Source: Bacillus sp. AFS037270 | GTDB lineage: Bacteria > Bacillota > Bacilli > Bacillales_B > DSM-18226 | Assembly: GCF_002585305.1 (NCBI RefSeq) | Contig: NZ_NUNF01000081.1 | Span: 1 to 60,874 of the forward strand | DNA: 60,874 nt | Reading direction: 5' to 3' | In this document: positions 36,056-44,462 of the stretch, in pieces | Layout of the letters: each line of letters starts with the position of its first letter | Position numbering within the stretch: position 1 is the stretch's first letter | Notes under the pieces: model-generated | Told to the model about the DNA's origin: nothing | Databases searched by the model: none | The model's input: only the letters and a program-made list of their open reading frames with translations | Made by a program: the position numbers and the translations under genes

Positions 36056-37080
36056 GCAACAAAGATATAGCAATTTCAAAGGATATGTTTGCTCCTGCCC
36101 ATATTGATCCATCAAAAAGTGAAAAAATTGCAAAACCAAGTTTGAATTTCTGGCAGGATTCATGGCTAAGGGTCCGGAAAAATAAAGGTGCTGTTGTCAG
36201 CATGATAATCCTGCTTATTATGATTATCATGGCCTTCGTCGGTCCAATGATTACGCCATATGACTATGATACGCAAAATACTAAACATAATAATTTACCA
36301 CCGCGTATTCAAGGCTTAGAAAATGTTCACTGGCTTCCGTTTGACGGTACTTTAACTAGAAGAGATGGTACCGAATATAACGCATATGAAATCCGTAAAG
36401 TCGATGCCTATTATTGGTTTGGAACTGATAATCTAGGCCGTGATCAATTTGCTCGTGTTTGGAAGGGTACCCAAGTATCATTATTTATCGCCTTTATGGC
36501 TGCGTTAATTGATATGGCAATTGGGGTTGCATACGGAGCTATTTCGGGATATTTGGGTGGTCGTACAGATAGTGTAATGCAGAGGATTATTGAGGTTATT
36601 GTTGGTATTCCGAACCTGATTATCGTTGTTTTGATGATTCTCGTGTTAAAACCGGGTATTATCCCAATTATTATCGCTTTAACCATTACTGGATGGACTA
36701 GTATGGCTCGTGTGGTACGTGCACAAGTATTAAAATTCAAAGGACAAGAATTTGTACTGGCTGCCAAAACTTTAGGTGCTTCAAATTCGTCTATTATTTT
36801 TAAACACATGATTCCGAATATGTTTGGTGTCATTATTATTAATACGATGTTTTCTATCCCAAATGCTATTTTCTTTGAAGCATTTTTAAGTTTTATTGGG
36901 CTGGGATTACAAGAACCTCATGCATCTTTAGGAACATTGGTCAATGCAGGATTTAAATCAATGATTGCTTTTCCGTATCAAATGATTATTCCTTCCATTA
37001 TGATTGCGTTAATCATGGTATGCTTCAACCTTGTAGCGGACGGATTACGTGATGCGTTGGATCCAAAAATGCGTGATTAG
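36052..37080 (+). CDS. oppC: Oligopeptide permease membrane protein OppC
   Basis: A 342-residue permease subunit pairing with OppB. The cytoplasmic N-terminus (about 40 residues with DPSKSEKIAKPS) leads to a first helix (MIILLIMIIMAFVGPMI). A periplasmic-side loop with TDNLGRDQFARVWKG follows, and the EAA motif reads LAAKTLGASNSSIIFKHMIPN. The usual length for OppC. It overlaps oppB by 4 nt and is followed 17 nt later by oppD. Confidence 0.95.
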   Translation: MSNKDIAISKDMFAPAHIDPSKSEKIAKPSLNFWQDSWLRVRKNKGAVVSMIILLIMIIMAFVGPMITPYDYDTQNTKHNNLPPRIQGLENVHWLPFDGTLTRRDGTEYNAYEIRKVDAYYWFGTDNLGRDQFARVWKGTQVSLFIAFMAALIDMAIGVAYGAISGYLGGRTDSVMQRIIEVIVGIPNLIIVVLMILVLKPGIIPIIIALTITGWTSMARVVRAQVLKFKGQEFVLAAKTLGASNSSIIFKHMIPNMFGVIIINTMFSIPNAIFFEAFLSFIGLGLQEPHASLGTLVNAGFKSMIAFPYQMIIPSIMIALIMVCFNLVADGLRDALDPKMRD

Positions 37081-37097
37081 AAGGCAGGTGGATGTAA

Positions 37098-38168
37098 ATG
37101 GATAAAATTTTAGAAGTAAAGGATTTAAATATATCGTTTCATACGTTTTCGGGTGAAGTTAAGGCAATCCGTGGCGTAAGTTTTGATTTATATAATGGTG
37201 AAACCTTAGCTATTGTAGGTGAATCTGGTTCTGGAAAATCAGTCACAACCAAATCAATCATGCGTTTACTTCCTGAACATAATTCAGAAATTAAAGGCGG
37301 TCAGATTCTTTTTGATGGCAAGGATTTAACCAAATTAAAAGATAAAGATATGCAAAAAATCCGTGGGAAAGATATTTCAATGATTTTCCAGGATCCAATG
37401 ACTTCTCTAAATCCAACAATGAAAATTGGCAACCAAATCATGGAGCCGCTTATTAAGCATCAAAACATGAGCAGACAAGCTGCAAGAGAAAGAGCTGTGG
37501 ATTTATTAAAGTTAGTTGGTATCCCAAAACCGGAAATTCGTGTAGATCAATACCCGCATCAATTCTCAGGTGGGATGAGACAAAGGGTTGTTATTGCGAT
37601 TGCTTTGGCATGTAATCCTAAGGTTCTTATTGCGGACGAACCTACAACAGCACTTGATGTTACGATTCAAGCACAGATTTTAGAGTTAATGAAAGATCTT
37701 CAAAAGAAAATTGATACATCCATCATTTTTATTACTCATGACCTTGGCGTTGTTGCGAATGTTGCCGACCGTGTAGCAGTAATGTATGGTGGAAAAATTG
37801 TGGAAATTGGTACAGCGGACGAAATTTTCTATAACCCGCAGCATCCTTACACATGGGGACTAATTAGTTCAATGCCGGATATGGATACAGACGATGAGGA
37901 ATTATTTTCAATCCCAGGCACACCACCAGATCTATTGGATCCACCAAAAGGTGATGCATTTGCACCTCGTAACCCATATGTAATGAAAATTGATTTGGAG
38001 CAGGAGCCTCCATTCTTCAAAGTATCGGATACACACTATGCAGCAACATGGTTATTGCACCCGGATGCACCTAAGGTCGAGCCGCCTGAAGCTGTTAAGC
38101 GACGTCAAAATCAATATAAAGGCACAGTTGGGGCAGCTAAATTCCCTGGTTCAAAGGAGGGAAAGTAA
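37098..38168 (+). CDS. oppD: Oligopeptide permease ATPase OppD
   Basis: A 356-residue ABC ATPase: Walker A GESGSGKS, Q-loop IFQDPMTSLNP, signature FSGGMRQRV, Walker B VLIADEPTTALD and H-loop ITHDLG. The C-terminal oligopeptide-transporter extension (PGTPPDLLDPPKGDAFAPRN) is present, though the Cys usually found there for an Fe-S or Zn site is absent in the segment I can read. oppF begins at the base after its stop codon. Confidence 0.95.
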   Translation: MDKILEVKDLNISFHTFSGEVKAIRGVSFDLYNGETLAIVGESGSGKSVTTKSIMRLLPEHNSEIKGGQILFDGKDLTKLKDKDMQKIRGKDISMIFQDPMTSLNPTMKIGNQIMEPLIKHQNMSRQAARERAVDLLKLVGIPKPEIRVDQYPHQFSGGMRQRVVIAIALACNPKVLIADEPTTALDVTIQAQILELMKDLQKKIDTSIIFITHDLGVVANVADRVAVMYGGKIVEIGTADEIFYNPQHPYTWGLISSMPDMDTDDEELFSIPGTPPDLLDPPKGDAFAPRNPYVMKIDLEQEPPFFKVSDTHYAATWLLHPDAPKVEPPEAVKRRQNQYKGTVGAAKFPGSKEGK

Positions 38169-39110
38169 ATGGCACAAACAGAGAAGTTACTTGAGATTAA
38201 AAACTTACAGCAATATTTTAATCCAGGTAAACCAAATGAAGTAAGGGCAGTTGATAATGTCAGCTTTGATATTTACAAAGGCGAAGTATTGGGTCTTGTA
38301 GGGGAGTCGGGCTGCGGTAAATCCACTACCGGCAGAACGATTATTCGTTTATATGATGCCACAGGTGGAGACGTTTTATATGATGGTGTTAATGTCCATG
38401 GGAAAAAATCAAAGAAGCAATTAAAAGAGTTTAACCGTAAAATGCAAATGATTTTTCAGGATCCATATGCATCACTAAATCCAAGGCTAAAAATTGCAGA
38501 TGTAATTGCAGAGGGAATCGATATTCATGGTTTAGCAAAAACACGAGAAGAGCGGATGAACCGTGTATATGAGCTGCTGGAAACAGTTGGTTTAAATAGA
38601 GAACACGCCAATCGCTATCCACATGAATTTAGCGGAGGGCAGCGACAACGGATTGGAATTGCCAGGGCGCTAGCTGTTGAGCCTGAATTTATTATTGCGG
38701 ATGAACCAATTTCTGCATTAGACGTTTCAATTCAAGCACAGGTAGTTAACTTAATGAAAAAGCTTCAAAAAGAAAAAGGGTTAACCTATTTGTTTATTGC
38801 GCATGATTTGTCAATGGTTAAATATATCAGTGACAGGATTGGTGTAATGTATTTCGGTAAGATGGTAGAGCTTGCACCTGCAGATGAGCTCTATAAGAAT
38901 CCACTTCACCCATATACGCAGTCATTACTATCTGCTATTCCCGCTCCAGATCCAATCAGCGAGCGGACAAGAAAGCGGAAAACCTATGATCCAGCAAGCC
39001 ATAATTATGCTGACAATGAATCAATTGAATTTAGGGAAGTAACTCCTGGACACTTTGTCCTTTGTTCTGAAAAGGAATTCAAACGAAACCAAGCAAATTC
39101 TAAGAAATAA
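38169..39110 (+). CDS. oppF: Oligopeptide permease ATPase OppF
   Basis: A 313-residue ABC ATPase partner of OppD: Walker A GESGCGKST, IFQDPYASLNPR, signature FSGGQRQRI, Walker B IIADEPISALD, H-loop IAHDLS. The C-terminal extension ends EVTPGHFVLCSEKEF. The ribosome site AAGGAGGG is inside the 3' end of oppD. Last gene of the operon, followed by a perfect terminator. Confidence 0.95.
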   Translation: MAQTEKLLEIKNLQQYFNPGKPNEVRAVDNVSFDIYKGEVLGLVGESGCGKSTTGRTIIRLYDATGGDVLYDGVNVHGKKSKKQLKEFNRKMQMIFQDPYASLNPRLKIADVIAEGIDIHGLAKTREERMNRVYELLETVGLNREHANRYPHEFSGGQRQRIGIARALAVEPEFIIADEPISALDVSIQAQVVNLMKKLQKEKGLTYLFIAHDLSMVKYISDRIGVMYFGKMVELAPADELYKNPLHPYTQSLLSAIPAPDPISERTRKRKTYDPASHNYADNESIEFREVTPGHFVLCSEKEFKRNQANSKK

Positions 39111-39111
39111 G

Positions 39112-39148
39112 AAAAAACGATCTCAATTTTAATTGAGATCGTTTTTTT
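39112..39148 (+). terminator. Terminator of the opp operon
   Basis: AACGATCTCAATT and AATTGAGATCGTT form a 13-bp stem followed by TTTTT. Confidence 0.93.
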
Positions 39149-39175
39149 ATCTGAAGGTAAGAAAGAATAAAATTT

Positions 39176-39336
39176 GCTTTGAAAATTGTCCAACTTCAGC
39201 GTCCAGCGACAAGTGTACTTTACCCATCTCCCTACGATAAGTCAACACGAAAAAGCTGTAGCTCTTCGTGTTGACTTTATTTCAGTCGAAGGGCTCCAGT
39301 CCTGTCGTGTGCTAAACGGGGCTTGCACTTTTCTAA
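39176..39336 (-). repeat. Dispersed hairpin repeat, variant copy E
   Basis: The ends match the family (GAAAAGTGCAAGCCCC and GGACAATTTTCAAAG on the minus strand), but the core differs. It holds a perfect 13-bp inverted repeat, AAGTCAACACGAA (39239-39251) and TTCGTGTTGACTT (39265-39277), also recognisable in copy H. The GAAAAG end lies 2 nt past the stop codon of the neighbouring small gene. Confidence 0.78.
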
Positions 39337-39337
39337 T

Positions 39338-39523
39338 TTAGTTTTTTTTACCGCCAACCATTTTCCATCCGGTCCGGTATTTCGCGCTTTCATCAGTAAA
39401 TTCAGTTCTACGCTTACCACCGAATATTTTTTCCCCAATACCATTGGTTATAACACCCATTAAAGCAGTAATGCCAATAATTAATAAAGCAACGATCATC
39501 AAATCTGTTATGTAAGCACCCAT
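39338..39523 (-). CDS. Small single-span membrane protein
   Basis: A 61-residue protein with one hydrophobic helix (about 5-28, ITDLMIVALLIIGITALMGVITNGIG), then a basic, polar tail (KIFGGKRRTEFTDESAKYRTGWKMVGGKKN). I recognise no family. The start is the second of two adjacent ATGs, since GGAGGG overlaps the first in-frame ATG. It lies between the opp operon and spxA on the opposite strand. Function unknown. Confidence 0.68.
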   Translation of the reverse strand: MGAYITDLMIVALLIIGITALMGVITNGIGEKIFGGKRRTEFTDESAKYRTGWKMVGGKKN

Positions 39524-40085
39524 CATGAATCCCTCCATTAAGCTAATTAGAGAAAACGATCTGATTATATACCTTCCCTTATTTTATTGTAAAAGAACTC
39601 GTAATTTATTGAAAGTAAAAATTATAGAAATTCATCTATGAATGAATGCGTTTTCATTTAGTGTCATTTAATTGAGAATTGAAGTTAAGAGTAAATTAAG
39701 ATTAGACTTATAAAATTAAGACAGTAAAAAGCATGCTCCATTCCGTATGGAAATTACCCATATAGAAAGGAGCTGAATAAGAAGATTTTAATGTTGGAAG
39801 TAATTTTTATTTTAATGTACAAGCTTTATAATGAAAAAAATATGAAACCTTTTAGAACATTATTCGTCTAATATCATGTAACCAAATAGATTGAAATAAG
39901 CTTCTGTCGATATTATTTTTTTAAAAAGGGATACCTTTTTTTGAGACAGTGGTGTATAATTTATGATAGAAATTACTTATTTATAATTATTTTAATTACG
40001 AAAAAGGGTTTCTTTCACAATAAAAATGGGTACATGACTATATAAGATTACAAGTATGTAAATTAAAGAGGAGTGTGAAGAACGG
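39524..40085. other. 562-bp region before spxA, no confident gene
   Basis: An AT-rich stretch. It holds a hairpin-like segment (GCTCC at 39735 with GGAGC at 39769, inner GTATGG/CCCATAT), an AAAGGAG at 39766 without a well-placed start codon, and a 26-codon frame at 39791-39871 (MLEVIFILMYKLYNEK). A terminator-like AAAAAGG-GATA-CCTTTTT follows at about 39920-39942. Together these could be a small transcript; nothing decisive. spxA promoters probably lie in the last 150 bp. Confidence 0.35.
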
Positions 40086-40481
40086 ATGGTTACACTATAC
40101 ACTTCACCAAGTTGTACATCATGCAGGAAAGCAAAATCATGGTTAGAAGAACATGAAATTCCATACACTGAAAGAAATATCTTCTCTGAGCCGTTATCCA
40201 TGGAGGAGATTAAGGAAATTTTACGAATGACTGAAGATGGTACTGATGAAATCATCTCTACAAGATCAAAAACATTTCAAAAGTTAGATGTAAACTTAGA
40301 TGCAATGCCATTACAGGATTTATTTAAATTAATAAAAGAAAATCCTGGTTTGTTACGCCGCCCAATCATTATTGATGAAAAGCGTCTACAAGTTGGTTAT
40401 AATGAGGACGAAATCAGACGCTTTTTGCCTAGAAGGGTTAGAACTTTTCAGTTGCGTGAAGCGCAAAAAATGGTTAATTAA
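40086..40481 (+). CDS. spxA: Redox-sensing transcription regulator SpxA
   Basis: A 131-residue ArsC-like protein that binds the RNA polymerase alpha C-terminal domain and redirects transcription under disulfide stress. The redox switch is CTSC (residues 10-13, in [13 protein letters not shown]), followed by [22 protein letters not shown] and [21 protein letters not shown]. Length is identical to B. subtilis Spx. Its proteolysis adaptor YjbH is encoded at 46889. Followed by a perfect terminator. Confidence 0.97.
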   Translation: MVTLYTSPSCTSCRKAKSWLEEHEIPYTERNIFSEPLSMEEIKEILRMTEDGTDEIISTRSKTFQKLDVNLDAMPLQDLFKLIKENPGLLRRPIIIDEKRLQVGYNEDEIRRFLPRRVRTFQLREAQKMVN

Positions 40482-40483
40482 AT

Positions 40484-40513
40484 AAAAAGACCTTCTTCAG
40501 AAGGTCTTTTTTG
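40484..40513 (+). terminator. Terminator of spxA
   Basis: AAAAGACCTTCT and AGAAGGTCTTTT form a 12-bp stem with a two-base loop and a T-run. Confidence 0.93.
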
Positions 40514-40755
40514 TCTATACGCATTTAATTTGAATATTATCATTCATTTTGCTATGATTAAGGGAATATCTTATATTAATCATTAGGCTAACTAACGGTT
40601 TTTAAGATTTTATTTTTTTTTTATTTCCCATATAAGTACTTTTGTCATAAAATGAAAGTACAAGAGTATTTCCTTTTTTAGATGTCAATCATAATAGTAT
40701 TATCTGCTTGGGGGTATTTGTCCCTTCAATACGGAAACGGAAGGGAGAGGTTATG

Positions 40756-41427
40756 ATGGAGATTGAGCGAATTGATGAATATACTGTGAAATTCTACATT
40801 TCCTACGGTGATATTGAGGAGAGAGGCTTTGATCGCGAAGAAATCTGGTACAATCGAGAGCGCAGTGAGGAACTCTTTTGGGAAATGATGGATGAAGTTC
40901 ATGGTGAGGAAGATTTTGTTGTTGAAGGCCCACTATGGATCCAAGTCCAAGCACTTGATAAAGGGTTAGAGGTTCTTGTTACCAAGGCCCAACTTTCAAA
41001 AGACGGACAAAAGTTTGAGCTCCCTATCCCTAATGACAAAATAAAGGACATTCCTGTGGATGACAAAATTGAAGAGATCTTAGATCAGCATTTTAGTCAT
41101 CATCATTCAGATGAAGATGAATTAATGCTAGAGGAAGAAACTTTGGAATTCCTACTTGCCTTTAAGGATTTTGAGGATATTATTAGCTTATCAAATCGAG
41201 AAGGTTTAGATAATTTAGATACAAAGCTTTATCACTTTGAAGGAAAATATTATTTATATACTGAATTTCCTGAAGATGTATATGAAGAAGATGAAATAGA
41301 TGATATTCTCAGTATTTTACTGGAATATGGTTATGAAACACAGCTTACCATTCATCGGATTCAAGAATACGGTAAAGAGATTATGCCGAAAGACGTTTTC
41401 GCGGAAATACGAAAATATTTTAGTTAA
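40756..41427 (+). CDS. mecA: Adaptor protein MecA
   Basis: A 223-residue adaptor that delivers ComK and other proteins to ClpC-ClpP and helps ClpC assemble. The N-terminal substrate domain is nearly canonical (MEIERIDEYTVKFYISYGDIE, then EIWYNRERSEELFWEMMDE and VEGPLWIQVQALDKGLEV). An acidic linker with HHHSDEDE (about 110-125) leads to the C-terminal ClpC-binding domain. Two adjacent ATGs exist; GGGAG spacing favours the second. With med, comZ and coiA nearby it forms a competence-control neighbourhood. Confidence 0.95.
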   Translation: MEIERIDEYTVKFYISYGDIEERGFDREEIWYNRERSEELFWEMMDEVHGEEDFVVEGPLWIQVQALDKGLEVLVTKAQLSKDGQKFELPIPNDKIKDIPVDDKIEEILDQHFSHHHSDEDELMLEEETLEFLLAFKDFEDIISLSNREGLDNLDTKLYHFEGKYYLYTEFPEDVYEEDEIDDILSILLEYGYETQLTIHRIQEYGKEIMPKDVFAEIRKYFS

Positions 41428-41434
41428 TAATTAT

Positions 41435-41464
41435 ACCGATTTCACATTTGAAATCGGTCTTTTT
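41435..41464 (+). terminator. Terminator of mecA
   Basis: ACCGATTTC and GAAATCGGT form a 9-bp stem followed by CTTTTT. Confidence 0.88.
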
Positions 41465-41494
41465 ATCATTAGATATACTTGAAAATTTTGGCAG

Positions 41495-43015
41495 GTGAGT
41501 GCACTGAAAAACACGGTTAGGGTGGTCTTATTTTTAGCAGTTTTATCCGGACTATTATTTTATTTTAAAGACCAACTGGAAAGCGGTATCTTCGGATTTT
41601 TGAGTGTTTTAATTACACTGTCTGTTATTTTTATAGGCTTTGTCATTTTCTTTGAGAATCGTCATCCTACACAAACCCTTACCTGGCTAGTGGTTTTAGG
41701 GAGTTTTCCGTTAATCGGCTTTATTTTTTATTTATTGTTCGGGCGCAATTATCGAAAGGAAAGGATGTTCAGGAAGAAATATTTCCTTGATAAGCAAGCT
41801 TTTCTAACAGTGGAGGGAGAGGACGATCTAAGAAGTCAGGAGAAACTCAGTTTAATGGGAGAGCATCAGGGGAAATTATTTAAGTTGGCTCAGAAACTGG
41901 GGAATAGTCCCATTTCCTTTGATACTTCTACAAAAGTTTTAACAAATGGAGAGGAAACCTTTAGCCATATTACCGAACAACTAAAAAGGGCAAGACATCA
42001 TATTCACCTTGAATATTATATTGTTCGTCACGATCTGATCGGTCAGGAAATTAAAGAAATATTAATTCAAAAGGCAAGTGAAGGGGTTAAAATTCGTTTT
42101 CTTTTTGATGCGGTCGGATCCTGGCAGCTTTCTAAAAACTACATTAATGATTTGAGAAATGCGGGTATTGAGGCCGTTTCGTTTGGGCCTGTAAAATTGC
42201 CTTTTTTAAATAATAAATTTAACTTCCGTAATCACCGAAAGATTATTGTCATTGATGGGACCATTGGGTTTGTCGGCGGGTTGAACATAGGGGATGAATA
42301 TTTAGGGAGAAACGAAGAAATTGGTTTTTGGCGTGATACCCATTTAATGCTGAAGGGTGAAGCAGTCCGTACGCTCCAATTAATTTTTTTACAAGACTGG
42401 TATTATATGACCAATCATAGCTTTCTAACTGCGGAATACCTTTCACCTCAATTAGATAATAAACGTCATGGTGGTGTACAGCTTATTGCAGGTGGGCCTG
42501 ATAATGAATGGAGCGTCATTAAAAATATCTTTTTCTCCATGATTGCATCAGCTGAAAAATCTGTTTGGATTGCATCCCCTTATTTTATCCCAGATGAAGA
42601 TATATTCTCAGCGATTAAAGTGGCAGCCCTGAGCGGTGTCGATGTGAGACTCCTCGTGCCAAATCGGCCAGATAAACGAATCGTCTTTCATGCATCAAGG
42701 TCCTATTTTCCGGAACTGCTTGAAGCTGGGGTAAAGGTGTATGAATACCAACGCGGATTTATGCATAGTAAAATTATAATTGTCGATAACGAACTCGCTT
42801 CGATTGGAACCTCTAATATGGATATGAGAAGCTTTCACTTGAATTTTGAAGTGAATGCGTTTTTATTCCGAACTAATAGTACGGAAGAGCTTGTGGAAGA
42901 ATACACCAATGATTTAAAGTATGCTAGACAGCTCGAGTTGGAAACCTTTCAACAAAGGCATATTGGTTTTAGAATTTTAGAATCAACCGCTAGGTTATTA
43001 TCACCACTACTTTAA
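41495..43015 (+). CDS. cls: Cardiolipin synthase
   Basis: A roughly 506-residue membrane enzyme that joins two phosphatidylglycerols into cardiolipin. It has three N-terminal hydrophobic segments (about 7-22, 32-50, 62-82, PLIGFIFYLLFGRNYRKE), then two phospholipase-D HKD motifs: HRKIIVIDGTIGFVGG and HSKIIIVDNELASIGTSN. The exact start is uncertain: GTG 41495 is used, but AGGTGAG overlapping it could instead serve an initiation codon slightly downstream. Followed by a terminator at 43032. Confidence 0.92.
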   Translation: MSALKNTVRVVLFLAVLSGLLFYFKDQLESGIFGFLSVLITLSVIFIGFVIFFENRHPTQTLTWLVVLGSFPLIGFIFYLLFGRNYRKERMFRKKYFLDKQAFLTVEGEDDLRSQEKLSLMGEHQGKLFKLAQKLGNSPISFDTSTKVLTNGEETFSHITEQLKRARHHIHLEYYIVRHDLIGQEIKEILIQKASEGVKIRFLFDAVGSWQLSKNYINDLRNAGIEAVSFGPVKLPFLNNKFNFRNHRKIIVIDGTIGFVGGLNIGDEYLGRNEEIGFWRDTHLMLKGEAVRTLQLIFLQDWYYMTNHSFLTAEYLSPQLDNKRHGGVQLIAGGPDNEWSVIKNIFFSMIASAEKSVWIASPYFIPDEDIFSAIKVAALSGVDVRLLVPNRPDKRIVFHASRSYFPELLEAGVKVYEYQRGFMHSKIIIVDNELASIGTSNMDMRSFHLNFEVNAFLFRTNSTEELVEEYTNDLKYARQLELETFQQRHIGFRILESTARLLSPLL

Positions 43016-43031
43016 TTATATGAACATGTAG

Positions 43032-43060
43032 AAACTCGTCGGAAAAACGGCGAGTTTTTT
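43032..43060 (+). terminator. Terminator of cls
   Basis: AACTCGTCG and CGGCGAGTT pair (one mismatch) around AAAAA, followed by TTTTT. Confidence 0.8.
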
Positions 43061-43122
43061 AATAATTAAAAGGATTATGATAGGGGATAGTCGAATTGAT
43101 AGATATAAAGGAGGGGAACGAT

Positions 43123-44316
43123 TTGTTAACTGCATTAACCAAAACTGGGAAAAAGATTTGCCTAGGGTTTGATTACAAGAAGGAAACACTTATGTCGCTG
43201 CGCGATAAGGAGGAATTTGTTTGTCCAGTCTGTAGGGAAACAGTTTTGTTGAGACTGGGGGATCAAAGAATCTTTCACTTTGCACATAAACAAAGTAGTC
43301 GATGCCGTGAACTTTACGAAAATGAAACTTATGAGCATCTTGAGGGGAAGAGGCAGCTTTTTCAGTGGCTTATCAAACAAAATATAGCATCAGTTCTTGA
43401 GTATTATGATCGAAACATCCAGCAGCGGCCAGATATTATGTTTAAATATAATGGCCAAAGGTATGCGTTAGAGTATCAATGTTCTACATTAACTGATAAA
43501 GTTTTCATGAAAAGAACTAATACTTATTTAGAAAATGGTTACACCCCGTTATGGGTCATATCTAGCAGCCAACTTCATCAGAAACGAAAAGATCTTATTA
43601 CATTGTCAAACTTCCAATATTCATTTTTAAGAACTGCATCATCCGGGAGACTTTATATCCCTGCTTATTGCCCCGATAAACAACTCTTTCAATTAGTGGA
43701 ATCCATTACTCCCTTCTCCATAAAAAATTCTTTCGCACATCTTTCATCACTACCAATTCAAACCATTGAGCTAGATTCTATACTAGAACCACAGAATGAC
43801 CATCCCATTTCCCAGGCAAGTTGGAATAGGGAAGTGGAAAGATATATGTTTAACTGGGCCCTTCATCCAAGGACCGAGCATAAGCCATTTTTGCAGGAGA
43901 TTTATAACCAAGGATTAAATATCTTCCTGATTCCTCCTGAAATTGGTCTGCCAGTTGCCCATTCTGTCCTTATTCAAACACCTCCGTTTATTTGGCAAAC
44001 CTATTTGTTTGTCGATGTTTTAGCCCACAAGAATCCCCTAGATCTAATCACGCTGAAAGAAATTAACACTTCCTATCAAAAGAGAATCCAAAAAAAGCAG
44101 ATAATAGTTCGTCATCTGCCACAAGTGAAAAATGTAACTCCGTTTACTGCAATAATTGAATATCTACAACTTCTTGAGAAATTAAATTTCCTAAAGCAGA
44201 AGGGTGACACGATATTTGAAGTGCAAAAGAAAATCCTAATCCCTCATTCGAACCGTGAAAGAGAAGAAGCAAAACAAGATTTCTTAGCCCAATATGAAAA
44301 TGTGCTATCAAGATGA
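43123..44316 (+). CDS. coiA: Competence protein CoiA
   Basis: A 397-residue protein needed for recombination of transforming DNA. The N-terminal zinc-finger-like part has FVCPVCRETVLLRLGDQRIFHFAHK. The nuclease-like core carries E-x-K/D-type residues (HLEGKRQLFQWL, NIQQRPDIMFKYNGQRYALEYQCS), a PD-(D/E)xK-like arrangement described for the family. Start TTG 43123 has GGAGGGG 6 nt upstream; the earlier in-frame TTG at 43096 would place that site inside the gene. Expected to be ComK-controlled. Confidence 0.9.
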   Translation: MLTALTKTGKKICLGFDYKKETLMSLRDKEEFVCPVCRETVLLRLGDQRIFHFAHKQSSRCRELYENETYEHLEGKRQLFQWLIKQNIASVLEYYDRNIQQRPDIMFKYNGQRYALEYQCSTLTDKVFMKRTNTYLENGYTPLWVISSSQLHQKRKDLITLSNFQYSFLRTASSGRLYIPAYCPDKQLFQLVESITPFSIKNSFAHLSSLPIQTIELDSILEPQNDHPISQASWNREVERYMFNWALHPRTEHKPFLQEIYNQGLNIFLIPPEIGLPVAHSVLIQTPPFIWQTYLFVDVLAHKNPLDLITLKEINTSYQKRIQKKQIIVRHLPQVKNVTPFTAIIEYLQLLEKLNFLKQKGDTIFEVQKKILIPHSNREREEAKQDFLAQYENVLSR

Positions 44317-44462
44317 TAGAAGTGGGAAATTAATACTAATAATCCCCATATGGGCATAATATAGTAGGAGGGTATTTCGATTTGTTTTTAAAGGATAAAA
44401 GCAAAATAAGGAGAATAAGTTAATAGTAAGTATTTCCAAGTAAAATGAATGGAGGATAAATA

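Noticed and set aside
44374..44424. 13-codon frame with GGAGGG and TTG start between coiA and pepF
   Set aside because: Too short to judge and without terminator or attenuator structure; could be a leader peptide but unsupported.
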